NCBI GenBank assembly: GCA_023014335.1
Contig: JAECYW010000014.1
Span: 124,001-188,000 of the forward strand
DNA length: 64,000 nt
Source: Galerina marginata
Lineage: Eukaryota > Basidiomycota > Agaricomycetes > Agaricales > Galerinaceae
Reading direction: 5' to 3'
Shown piece by piece: positions 10,861 to 21,960 of the stretch (position 1 is its first letter; the number at the start of each line of letters is the position of its first letter). Made by a program: the position numbers and the translations under genes. The notes under the pieces are model-generated. The model made no database searches and had not been told where the DNA came from. It saw only the letters and a program-made list of their open reading frames with translations.

Positions 10861-12012
10861 TTTGGCGGGCTTGAGTGATAAAGGCATCGTATTTGCCACA
10901 GTCGTTATTCGGTAAGTAAGGTAAGTAAATCGTTCTTCAATTTTTGGGCTTCACGGTGGTCAGCGACTTTGAAGCGGCTGGTGCTGGTGTTTGGGAGATA
11001 CAGGCCTCTTTAAATACCGAACGAGGATGGATATGGGTTTCCTATCTTCTATTTTTTGGTAAACATGTTGAGAACGCGACAAGGAAGAGATAGAGTCGGA
11101 AGTACCAAGTAAAAACGGTAAATTACTGTCTCGAACTCGACGAGTCCTATGCCACCTCGGAGTCTCCTAAATCAAATGATGCGATGAGAAACAGAAAACA
11201 AATGGCCCGTAATGCGAAGAAACTGACCCAACTCAGTCCAGGTTAACGGTGGTCACAGGGAATTCTGTCTCGATTCAGACAATAAAACGCTCCACTTGCT
11301 GCAAGTCGATGAGACATTCTTCAACTTTTTTCAGATGCACTTCGATCATTCGACAGCTATAGATCTCAAGTTCAGTCCTGCTGCATCATCCATAAATACA
11401 GATTTGAGCATAACAAAGATGTTTCGAGCTTACTTTCTTCAAACTCGAGATTATTTGCAGATTTCAATTCATCGCCGCAGTTCCGACTTTGAACCTAAAA
11501 AATAGATGAGATCCAGAACTGAAAAAAAAAGACGAGACAACGAGGGAAACACACCATCCACTAAATAATCAGTGGTCCACTATTTTACTTTGTCCAGACG
11601 AACTACGACTGCAAAGGCTGAAGGAAAATGGAGGATCCAAGGCCATAAGGACAACGAGCACTGCTGCAGCTTCTCCTCGCCCCGCCTCCTGCACGTTAAA
11701 AGCTAAGTATCGCCCAGAGCCCTGAGTGCGAATCCATATGTCTATACAGTACAGCCTCGAGATCGAGGAATAGATTGGTATTTACCATGTCCAACGTGAA
11801 GGTGCTTGTGGTCGGAAGAAAGATAATATGTTGGAGAGCTCGTCGTTGTTGACAGTGAACGTGAAGTTTCTCCGCCGACGAATTGATGCTTGAATTCGGC
11901 CCGAGTTTACCGGTGCTGTCAGTTGAATGTTGAACGACCCTGACGCTGCCTCGTCGCAGCCTCGATGACAAGTCGGCGATGTAAGTCTCCCTTTTTACCA
12001 TTGATTGTGACT
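10860..12012. repeat. Right arm of the inverted duplication, upstream region of NLR2
   Basis: This is the counterpart of 1036-2290 in opposite orientation. The last part before the ATG (about 11930-12012) resembles the sequence before NLR5 (about 43090-43202), including CTCGATGACA and TCGGC, so it may carry shared promoter elements. No TATA-like or other known element is clear enough to name. Confidence 0.7.
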
Positions 12013-15000
12013 ATGTTTGCCAGATGTTTTTCCTGGTTTCCTCTGCCAAAACGACGGAGCTCAAAGAAACGGCCTGCAGAAACGAAGTCCGATGAGGTGA
12101 GCGCTGATTGGTCTTGTGAACTCGCTGGTGACACCTGGTTTCATCATGTAGGGTCTGCCCGAAGATCAACTGGCGATCATTCTAAAAACAACGGAGTCCA
12201 CCGCTATCGAGAATCAAACTTTGAACAAAAATGCCGACGTGGTGAAGACTTAAAACTTTACTGCTTCACCTCGCGAACTCTGACCAATTCTTGGATCCAG
12301 AAACAATCAGAAAATACACCGTCAGTTGTTCCAACGAGAACACAATATGTCGCGGCCAGCGCAAAGGAAGTGCTATCATTGTTGCAATCAGCTGCTGGAG
12401 TTATACCCGTTCCATTGTTACAAGAGTCGATTGAAGTCGCCTTGAAGATTATTGAAGTATGCGAGGTTCGTTGGTTTCCACCTTTGAATTTTGCGAGACC
12501 GCTGAAGAAAGTATCTATTAGGAGGCGTCGGCTGTTGAATCAAAAGTCAAAGAGCTGCAAGACAGGGTTGGCCATCTTATGGTCGTAATCGTGGCGCATG
12601 TAACAGCCGAGAACGAGGAAGGTAGCAAAGAGGTGGTGGTGAAGGCGGCGAAGGGTATTGAAGAGGATATCAAAGGACTACTCAGGTATTCTCCAACAAA
12701 TTTGCTCGAAGAAGGTCGCTTATGATATCTCAGCACACTTGGGACCATTAACGGAGATTTGGGGAAAATCAGCGAGCAGAATAGATTGGTGGTCGCGATT
12801 TACAAAGATCTCAACATGAATACGATCGAAGATTGTTTGAATCGACTTTCAACTGCTCTCGAGAAGTTCAAAGTAGGTTCCTGTGGCTTTTATGTTGTTC
12901 ATGACCCGTGTCGCTAATACTACACCCTGCAGCTTGCTAATGATCTCCGTGACTCCGACCTCCTCAAGGAACTCCATGCCCGCCTCGGGAAGATGGCCAA
13001 TACGGTCGAAGACATTTCCAGAGACCTAAAGCAAGTGGACACCAAAGTCGACGGTATTTCGGGAGACGTAAAGCAAGCGGTCGCCAAAATTGAGGAGTTT
13101 GAAGAACTCTTGAAGCGATCGGCTACGGCCCCCCGATCAGACACAGTAGCGCGACAGCAGATACCTCTGAAACCAGAGATATTTCACGGACGCGATGGCC
13201 TTGTCGAAGAGATTGTGCAAGCGCTCATGAAGGAGGAAACCTCTCGCGTCTGCATTCTCGGCCCAGGTGGAATGGGGAAAACATCAGTTTCGTTGGCCGT
13301 TGTCGAATCGTCTCCTGTCCAGGCGCGGTTTCCGCATGGCAATTATGTATGGGTACCTTGTATTGGAGCGACATCGGCGACTCTCTTCCTTGAGACCCTC
13401 TATGTCCAGTTACAGGTACCGGGGGACAAACAAGTTACACTTGAGAAGGTTATCACCGAACTTAGCACATCGACAGATCCCCGCTTACTTATCCTCGACA
13501 ACTTCGAAACACCCTGGAACGCGAGTGATGGATCACAGAAACAGGTCGAAGATATCCTCCGGACGCTGGCGAAGCTGGACCACATCGCTATGCTGGTGAC
13601 GATGCGTGGAAATCGTCCTCCGTGCCACCACGCAATCAAATGGCAATCGAAAAACATCGAACCTACAGATGAAGAATCCTGTCTTCGTATTTTCCACGAC
13701 ATCAACCCCAGCTCGAGAGATGATCCGGATGTCGGCCAGTTATTAAGCATGTTAGGGCACATGCCTTTCGCCGTTACTCTGATGGCGAACCTCGCAGTGG
13801 ATGGTCGGTCAACGGCCAAGGATTTGCTGGTTGCATGGTCGGAATCTGGTCCTACCCTGCTCTCCGACAACCCAGAACAGAGCATGAATCGTAGCATCGG
13901 GCTTTCAGTTGACAGTGACCTCGTCCAACGAAACCCATATGCGGTTCAACTCCTCGCTATTCTCTCATTGCTGCCAGCTGGGACGACTAAAGAGAATCTC
14001 CGCTGGTGGGCGCCATCACTCACGACCGCGACAATTCTTTCTGCCACCGCCTCTCTATCTAAGGCCGGATTACTTGTCGAAAACAAACAGAATGACACCG
14101 ACTCTCCTGTTTTGTTCGTGGTTCCCGTCGTTCAGTCGTATATGCAGCATAATCAAATTCAAGATGACCTCCGGAAGCAAACACACCTGTCATGTTGCCA
14201 GTTTATCCTGGATCATGCTTGCCGCTACGACGATTCCGCATTCTCTAAAAACTCGAAAGTGCTCGCAGCTGAAGATACCAACATCCATTCCATCCTTTAT
14301 GTCTCAACAACAATACTGCATCCACTTCTTTCGGCCAAAACTATTGAGGCTCTCATTGCGTTTTGTTGGTATCGCTCTGATACAAAGCCGGATCCCGAAA
14401 TGACCCAATATACAGTGACAGCAGCTGAAACCTATGGCGTCGACAGTTATCTAGCCTCGGCTGTATGGTGCTTAGCCAGCACTTATTACAATATTGGCAA
14501 ATACGACCTCACCTATGATCTCTTCCAGAAAGCCTACCAGCTTTTCAACAGCCTTCCTAATGCTGACCTCAAATCACGACAGCTTGGTGGTCAGTGTGGA
14601 GTGGATCTTGTAAACACTGCGAGTTTTTTCACAGATGATAAGGAGAAGATCGTTTCGTTGGCCCTCGAGGTTGAAAAAAAGTGCGCTGAGCTTTCGGATG
14701 ATATTCGTGGTCAGAGTCTCATGTCTGTCGGGTTCGCTCTGTACCGGGCTTCTCGCCGTCAGGAAGCCTTATCCTACATGGATCAGGGTGTCACTTTGCT
14801 GCGGGCTATGAAGATTGCTCCAAACGTTGCTGATGCATGCTTAACTATTGCCCAGGTGCATTATGCAGAGCACAATTACTCGGACGCACTGGATGCTATA
14901 GAGGATGCATGGAAGCTGACTGAAATGACTGATTATCCAGCTCTTCAGGCAATTGTTGCCGGCCAATTCTGCTCAATCCTCTTTGATGTTGATAGGGATT

Positions 15001-15344
15001 CAGAAGCGTGGCATTACCTTGAGATTTACCTTACGAAGGCCCGGCACATTGGGAACATCAATCAAATTGCAGATGCACTAGAATACGTAGGCTATGGGTA
15101 CCTCCGTCAAGGTGACTACCAAAATGCTTATAGTGCCTATGAGGCTGCTGCAGGGCAATACTCCAGCAGCAGTATCCCCTCGGCTGAACTGGTTTGCAAG
15201 GACAACATGACGAGAATCAGCCAGAAGCGGGCAGACCACGATGCGGTTGTTGGGTTTAATAGACCAACCGTTGCTAATAATGACTCGCTTTTCTACCCAA
15301 TTGGCCAATCACCTGTGAACGACGTGTCAATTTCTAGTTTGTAG
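12013..15344 (+). CDS. NLR2: HeLo/MLKL-like bundle, NB-ARC ATPase and TPR-like repeats
   Basis: Exons 12013-12096, 12152-12241, 12301-12465, 12522-12685, 12734-12872 and 12933-15344 join in frame to about 1017 residues. Residues 1-28 are a Cys/aromatic/basic leader (MFARCFSWFPLPKRR). Residues 59-214 form amphipathic helices resembling fungal HeLo/MLKL-like cell-death domains. Then comes a heptad-like linker (DISRDLKQVDTKVDGISGD). The NB-ARC has Walker A GPGGMGKTS at 324-332, Walker B LLILDNFE at 399-406 and sensor-like MLVTMRG at 434-440. LLAILSLLPAGTT marks a winged-helix-like part. TPR-like repeats follow from about residue 700 (CLASTYYNIGKYDLTYDLFQ; EYVGYGYLRQGDYQNAYSAY), and the tail is VVGFNRP...LFYPIGQ. 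In such STAND proteins ligand sensing by the repeats drives nucleotide exchange and oligomerisation, and here the bundle would be the cell-death or membrane effector. That role is inferred. Confidence 0.92.
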
Positions 15345-18050
15345 TTACTTTTACGCTTATCTTTTGTCTTCTGTGCCAATATCTATAACGTACTCTATAA
15401 ACTCATCATTTGATAATGGACATTCATTGATTCAAAGTACTGTGTACAGATCAAGTACTGAGGTGTTGACTTAAGAGGTCACCAGTACTGGTCACCGTCG
15501 GACGATGTCAACCATCCAACTCGACCGGTAACAACCGCACTGATGATCAAGTAAAAATCCCGCCCATTGCCACAATCGAGAGCATGTACAATGACACAGC
15601 CAGCAATTGTGCCCGTCTTGAAGCGTAAGTCAGCCTTGTGGTGTCGTTGTATTGATCCTTGCTAATTTTTCATTCATTGCAGTTCCATCCCCCTGCATTA
15701 TCTTCTTGGGTCGGTATCCATATCGTCTCATCGTTTGATTCTCGCTTGTTGAGCCTGGAGGGGCGATTTGGATCAGTTCTTACGAGAGGAAAGTTCAACC
15801 AAATTGACAGACATTATCTGAATCCACACACACCTTCTGCCGGCAAGTTGTCATGTTAAATCACGCAGTCGCCAAAGAGATTTGTTGCAAGTATTATCTA
15901 TTGGCTTCCCTGTCGTTGTTCAACTCTCGCTTGCCAACGACTCGAATTTTCTAGAAGGAAGAATGTTCAACCAAAACGCTCATGACTTGTTCAATGCGCC
16001 ACACGTACCTTCACCCGACACTGGCACTGGTCATCCTCTATTTCTCGCACGAACTCTCAAGTACGGGCAAGTTCTAAACCGATGATCGACCCTCTAAGAA
16101 ACGGCGCCAAAGATGATCGAGGTTCTCCATCTTGTGGGACTCCATGTTCTGTGTCTAGTTACAAGCATAGTCGGGTTCATTTTCCTGCTGATTTTTTCAT
16201 TGGCTGCAGCTCCATCCTGCTTGTTAGCCCTTTGAGTCGTCGTTTGAGTACTCGGACCAATCCTACGAAGCAGAAAATGTTCAGAATCAGCCAAAACCGC
16301 GAACGAGCCTCACGTACCTTTGTCCTGCATCGACCATCCTCCGTCCAATTCATCGTTGCAGTCGCCAACACGTCTGGAACGCGAACGCAAATCTTCCAAG
16401 CAACTTTCCCGTGGCCGTCAGAAGTCAGAACCGGATTGTATTTTGGCTGGTTCTTCCACTCATGGAGTCACATCCCAACTGGTCGTTAATTCCATGAGTC
16501 GGCAGTCTTGTCGTTATCTGAGCTTCATTTACTGACCCCAACAGGGACCGAATCTATGAAAAAAGACCTTCAGTTAACGCATCATTCAGTCGTCGAAGAG
16601 GCCACGTACCTTCAGGCCACATCTCCCAGCCTATCGATTCTCGTAGTTGCCAGCGCATCACAAGCACGAACCACCAAATACGAGTAAGTTTTGTTTTCGG
16701 CAGCCGTCCAGCTGAATTCGCGTTCTTGCCAATCTTGACCAGATTCCATTCGATTCGAAGCTGAGGAAAGTTGGTCAGCCAAAGATGGTCAAGCATCACC
16801 ATATTTACTTACCTTCAACCTGCAACCTCCGTTCTATGGGATTGAGCACTCGCTCAGCAGGTCACAGGTATATATTCGTTCGTCTTGCAGAGGTTTCATG
16901 CGTTCCAGACACTTCCTTCATTGTTGTTAGCTCCGTGAGTCGTTCAACGATATGAGTGAAGTCTGCGGTCATTGAAGCTTACACCTCGGAATAGCATCAC
17001 TGACCACGTTTTGCGAAATTTGTGGCTGGTAATCCAGCGAAGGCCTTGGGAAGTTGGTTAGGATGTCAGGCATGGTATCGGAGAATGTGGAGGGCAGAGG
17101 AGAAAAATATGGGGTTGGGTTGGGTTCGGTTGAGTTTGACGGGGCTGGTTCGTTGATGGTCTGATTTCCGCTAATCGATTTTGAGGTTGTGGTTAATGAC
17201 GTTCTTCCTGTCCTGTGTTGATAAGGAAAAGAAGCGGCATAAAAGAATGCTGAGGGTCTCGTGGTATCCGTCCAGTCTAGGACATCCATCCGCTAAATTC
17301 TGACGACAAAAGAGGTCCATGAAACGGCCACCGGGAACTCGGAGGAAAGAAAAGGATGTAGATGGTGCTCGCGTCGGTAGTTACGCTATGCAATGTTCGT
17401 CCTTGAAGTTGCATCCAAGCAGATTTTTCTGAGTTCAAATAGTTGTATGGAGGGGTGGGATTGGACATGGTCATGAGCGGATGAGATTTGATAGAATGAA
17501 AGAGTTTGGGTGGACGGAAGGCAAGTGTGGAGTTCTAGAGCCCCGAACGTTGAACGTTGAACGTTAACGACAATTTCTCCTAAGATGCGCGTAGGCTGCA
17601 TAAACGACCATCGCGACGACGAACGATGGTTCCTCTGTAAGAACTAGATCAGCAATTATGACCTCGTCTGATAGCGAGATTGAGGACGAGGAAATTTGGA
17701 TCACTAGAGATTCCTGTCCGGTATTGACCTGTAATAAGTCTTGTTGTCGTCGTGCTGCTCAGACGGCTACTTAAACTTTAAGTGGACGATGAGAGCCAGG
17801 GAAAGTGCGAGTATCGCGCGTGAAGAGGTCGCGAGACTGTTGGTAAAGATATTAAAACCGTATAATAAGACGCGCGAAGTAAAATTACCTTGTCTTGACT
17901 GGTATGAGTATGACGATTGAGATAGATGAGCGCGTCGTGGTTGATGGCAAGGAGGAGTCTGGCACAGCCACAGAATTAAAATACATTCACTCTTCTTTCA
18001 TTCTCCACGACATGACATAGTCCTATCCTTTCTGTCCTGGCTTTCTCGAT
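15345..18050 (-). repeat. Downstream module 1: degenerate minus-strand exon-like units
   Basis: This region matches the DNA behind NLR3, NLR4 and NLR5 in the same order. Near the gene is a 250-nt stretch (15380-15640, compare 36730-37000). Next come several short units read on the minus strand, each ending in a donor-like AAGGTACGT or AAGGTATGT (for example 16610 and 16312). Then there is a G-rich stretch (17030-17300), and last a unit around 17815-17975 containing GAGCGCGTCGTGGTTGAT. On the minus strand it looks like a multi-exon gene with broken frames. The short open pieces (for example 16969-17289) differ in frame between copies. I could not identify the ancestral protein. Confidence 0.6.
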
Positions 18051-18860
18051 GAACATAACCAACAACACTTTAAATTGAAGGCCTGTGGAACGGGTTTACC
18101 ATTTTGTTTGGTGATTCAGTGGAGGTATGCACCTAGCTAGGTAAGCAATCTTGTTCTCTTCGTTCGCAGCCTTTCTACAGCTAATATGCCTGTACATTGG
18201 CCTATCAGCTCCACTCGAGATATGTACACGTCCACGACGACCACGATGCGCCGCGTCCGCGATATATGATCCCGAAGAAGGTCTCTGAGTCAGTCTGGCG
18301 GGAGATCTGGAGCCGTCATACGAACACCATGCACGATTTTCCAAAATATCGTGACCAATGGTGAAAAGTGCGCTACCGAACGTCGATTGCCGACTTAGGA
18401 CTTGATGTGACGACGAGCCTTGGATAGTGGATCCGGATTCAGCGGCAGCTGCGACGCGAGAAGGCCTGCCTTCGGTTGCAGCATACGAGGAGGACGTGCT
18501 TCCGGACCTTCTCTCAAGAGCTGGACCTCTGAGTACGATTCGATCGCCGAAAGAACACGACACGGTGAATTTGAACCAGGTGCATCTCTCCTTCGACAGC
18601 GTGTGCCACGGTTCGAGGAGGAGGAGCCAGGCGGCAACAAGATGCACTTACAATTATGTTGTCTTTGGGGTGGGGTTTCCATAGTGGACGAACACGCAGA
18701 GGCGAGCTGCGGAGCGGACGAGCACGACAACCCTACCCCGCAGCTTATCTCCAGCTCCAACATCACTTCCGCCCCAAGGCAGCTTTCGACACAAATCACC
18801 GCTACTGCTGTTTAAAGAATATGCTCACCATTCGTCACTAAGTACTCAACCTCAACCTCA
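18051..18860. other. Intergenic with overlapping open frames, no gene supported
   Basis: Three frames are open over 18420-18815, two plus and one minus, which reflects GC-rich composition rather than coding. No splice chain or known motif is visible. Confidence 0.4.
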
Positions 18861-19960
18861 AGCCCCCAATGCACAATATTCCTTCCCAGTCAGCGAACTG
18901 GAGTCGGTCCGCGGTCGAAGTTTTTCATACATGATCTATCATACCAACCGCACCGTTCGATGTCCTTGCCACTAACCGGGCGATTTGCGGCTGGTTCATG
19001 CTAAGATTTGCTGCACGTTGTTGCTATATATCCTTCGCTTTGGACACTGTCGCCAATGAAGCCATAGCCCGCCGAGCAGAACGAAGTCTTCCCGCCACTT
19101 ATCTGCCTTTTTGCCAGGATTTCGCAGCAACTTCGTCCTCGACGTTCGTTCAATTTCGTTCATAATCATATCATTTTCGATTTCGATTACAGCTACCGCC
19201 ATCCCTTCATCCGGCGCATCAGCGGCATCGAGTCTTCGGACACGCTCACGGTCAAGTCGTACAGGATACCGCTTTTTATACTCGACCACCCTTTTCCTTT
19301 TTCAGTCAACATTATGTACCCATTCGCAGCTTCCTCCTTCTCTGGGCCGACGCTGACGACGACGAAGAAGAACGTGAAGAGGGAAACTGAGAGGAAGGAG
19401 GACCGCCCATCAATTTTCCCTCTACCACACTTGCGCGACCGTACCATGCCCTCCGGGTCCGGCGTCGCTTGGGTTTTGGGCTCGGCGTTTCGAAAAGCCG
19501 AAGAGCCTAACGTGTAACCCAACTTTAACTTTCACCCAAGTTCCTCCAGCTCGAAGAGCCCGCCGTCAACGTGGATCGTTTTGTCCGCCACAAGCACAGT
19601 TGCAAGCAACGTCGACTTCCAAACCACACAGCCTACACCGCCAGCCGAGCGGCTTTACCTCTCATCTGGGCTTCCGACTATGCCATCTACGACCCTTTAG
19701 TGGCGCCGGCGTGCTCGTGGTTCAGCACCCACTCGTTCTCTTCCTGGATTCATGTTCGCCAAATTATGTATGCTCCAGCCACAGCCTCGAGCGGAAGCCC
19801 TACGACAATAGCTCGCATGGAAGTGAACTGGTCTCCATCAGCCCCACGTCCGGTCAAACAGTCGACGCTTCAAATTTTCAAAGTTCATCGAACAGAGCAT
19901 CATCGTTATGCGTCCTCCGTCCTACTGCCCGTCTCTGATCGCACCGTCTTTCATCCCTCG
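18861..19960. repeat. Duplicated block, copy 1 (paired with about 21960-23060)
   Basis: The block shares ordered segments with 21960-23060, for example GATCGTTTTGTC at 19574 and 22497, and CTGGGCTTCCGACTAT at about 19667 and 22587. A later piece (19870-19950) recurs near 24275-24350. Frames are not conserved between copies (the second has TAA after GCGTGTTCG), so this is probably pseudogenic. The two copies flank the HNH-like gene. Confidence 0.6.
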
Positions 19961-20093
19961 GTTCCTTCCACTCACCTGCATTGTTTAAATTACTCTAGAT
20001 GTCGGACTACTACTAGAGCTCAAGCTTCAAGGTTGATGAGCGCGTACTTGAGCAAATCACGTGTCCTTGCCGATGTTTCAAAGCCTGTGAATC

Positions 20094-21426
20094 ATGACCG
20101 TTGTCCTGAACCTCATGTCGGCTCTTATCGTTACCCAAAACCAAGTGAAACTGAGCACCAGCTTTGCTCTTCCAAATTTGCATCCCGTCAATGCTTGGGG
20201 TGCTCCGTCTGTTCTTCGGGCGCCCCACTCTTCTAGATCTAGAGCGGGGTCCGTAGCAAGCTCTACGTGTACCAATCGCGTTGAAAGACGAAACATCGAT
20301 CGAGCCGAGGCATGCTTAATAACAAACGACTCCTCCTATGTCCACGAACAGGTAAATTGGGTCAACGCTGTACGGGGTAAGGAGGAAAAAGATCAAAAAT
20401 TGACGCGCAACATCGTAAGTGGACGCTGTTTCTGCCTTGTTATCGTTGTATCTGACTTCGCCTATTGCTACACAGGAGCTATTTCTCTTTGTGGAAGGTA
20501 TCGTCTACCCGATCTTCACACTAAATCACCCCAGCAACCTTACCAATCGTGAGTGGCTCGTTTGCGTCTCCAAGTATCTATCTACTCAAAACCCACAATC
20601 CCGCAGTCGATCCTAGACTACACTCTGCAATGGACAAATACGCAATGTTTGCCGTGACATGTTCGCAGGCTACTTTAGACGCGCTCATCGAGATTATTCA
20701 AAAGGAAAACAAAGCCGCACAGGAAAAAGCGGAAGAGGGCACACCTTACATCCGGAATTTGAAGGTTGGCCAAGTTCCTTTTATTCATGCGAGAATACCA
20801 TGATTGAGCCTGATTGGGACTATTGATAGATTTTGTCCGTTTCAGAAACTGCTGAGTACGAAGTAGTCGTTCTCCAACCCAAACATTTCCTTCCCAACAA
20901 ATCGTGTCTTACCCGCTATCCGACACCACAAGCTCTAGATCTGGAAAGGGAAGGGACGCCGAAACTCTATCAGCTAGACTCAAACGGAGTCCTGCGCTTA
21001 TCCCCCCTAACTTCCAATGAGGACTCCCCTCGATACCCATCATTCCGGTTTACAGGCAATCGCCAGCGCGGAGACAACCTAAACCCCTACCTCGTAATCC
21101 TAGCCGCTGAAATCAAATTCCGCCAATATCGGGCATCTCCCAACGCACCGAGATTGGACGCGGAGTATGAGGCGCTTATGACGAAGACCATCGATGTTGC
21201 AGATTTGTTGTATTGTGAAGCTGTGGCTGGGGCTAACGCTCGGCGCTTTTTCTCCGAACCTGGCGAGGGGATGGAAGGAGATGACTACGAGACGGCTGAG
21301 AGCGAGGATGGTCGTGGCTCGGAGATTGACTTTATGGGTGAAAATATCCACACTGGCGGCTCCACGCTGAAAGGCAGACCTGACGTTGCTTGGCGCGCTC
21401 TTCTATCTCAAGGCAGTGAGCGATGA
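20094..21426 (+). CDS. HNH-nuclease-like basidiomycete protein; start uncertain
   Basis: Exons (start uncertain, about 20094)-20414, 20476-20548, 20607-20764 and 20857-21426 join in frame to about 373 residues. The core reads RAEACLITNDSSYVHEQVNW, VNAVRGKEE, ELFLFVEGIVYPIFTLNHPS, NLTNLDPRLHSAMDKYAMFA, then YEVVVLQPKHFLP and NPYLVILAAEIKFRQY, and ends with an acidic stretch. The layout (C-x-x-T-x..., VNAVRG, N-L-T-x-L-D-x-x-L-H-x-x-x-D-K-Y, EVVVLQP) fits HNH-like proteins of agaricomycetes as I remember them. The N and last H of the HNH triad can be placed at NLT and LH. The first His, normally before VNAVRG or VP, is missing (QVNWVNAV), so activity is doubtful. The last acceptor (CTGAG at 20856) is chosen to keep the frame. 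A functional gene is possible but unproven. Confidence 0.5.
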
Positions 21427-21960
21427 TTTTACATCCTTTCACTTTACTTAGTTGTGCTCATGTCTCACCTCAAGATCTTCCTCTCAATTCTGACGACCGA
21501 GATCTGCTTCGAGAAATAGAGCTTTCAAACACACGTATGCCTTTCTTTCCCCTCAGCTTCAGTTCCCTCTAGATCTGATTTACTCTAAAACCTCAAAGAT
21601 GCAAGCACCGATATCGATACCGATATCGATCAAGCGTCGCGCCTGGACACAGTAGATGCTTGGAGGAAGACTGTTGCACCCTAGCGAATCGAGATACATT
21701 AATATTGTAATAACAGCTTTCTCACTATTCAACACCGAACGCATTAACATCGACACCCGTGAAGCGCCCAATACCGTTGTTAGGTCTTCATTGTGTTGTG
21801 ACACAGCTTTTCAAGGTGTGTACGTTGGGATAGTCGGTATAGCCCAAGCGTAAACTGAACACCCGTCACTCCTAGTTTCTCCTAGCCAGACCACGACACA
21901 TATGATGTGCCCTACGGATCAGCCTTCCTTTGATGACGTTTCACAACTTATTTCCAGTCA
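21427..21960. other. Intergenic after the HNH-like gene
   Basis: No open frame with recognisable content. The sequence near 21610-21630 has a short run of GATATCGAT-type repeats (ATCGATACCGATATCGATC). Confidence 0.4.

Noticed and set aside
10910..10932. GTAAGTAAGGTAAGTAA as a tandem repeat or regulatory site
   Set aside because: Only two short units; the other arm of the inverted duplication has a single unit.
18096..18815. Long overlapping frames on both strands
   Set aside because: Three frames open over the same GC-rich stretch, with no domain and no intron chain.
21600..21640. GATATCGAT-rich stretch as an operator-like palindrome
   Set aside because: Short, single occurrence, and no gene start next to it.
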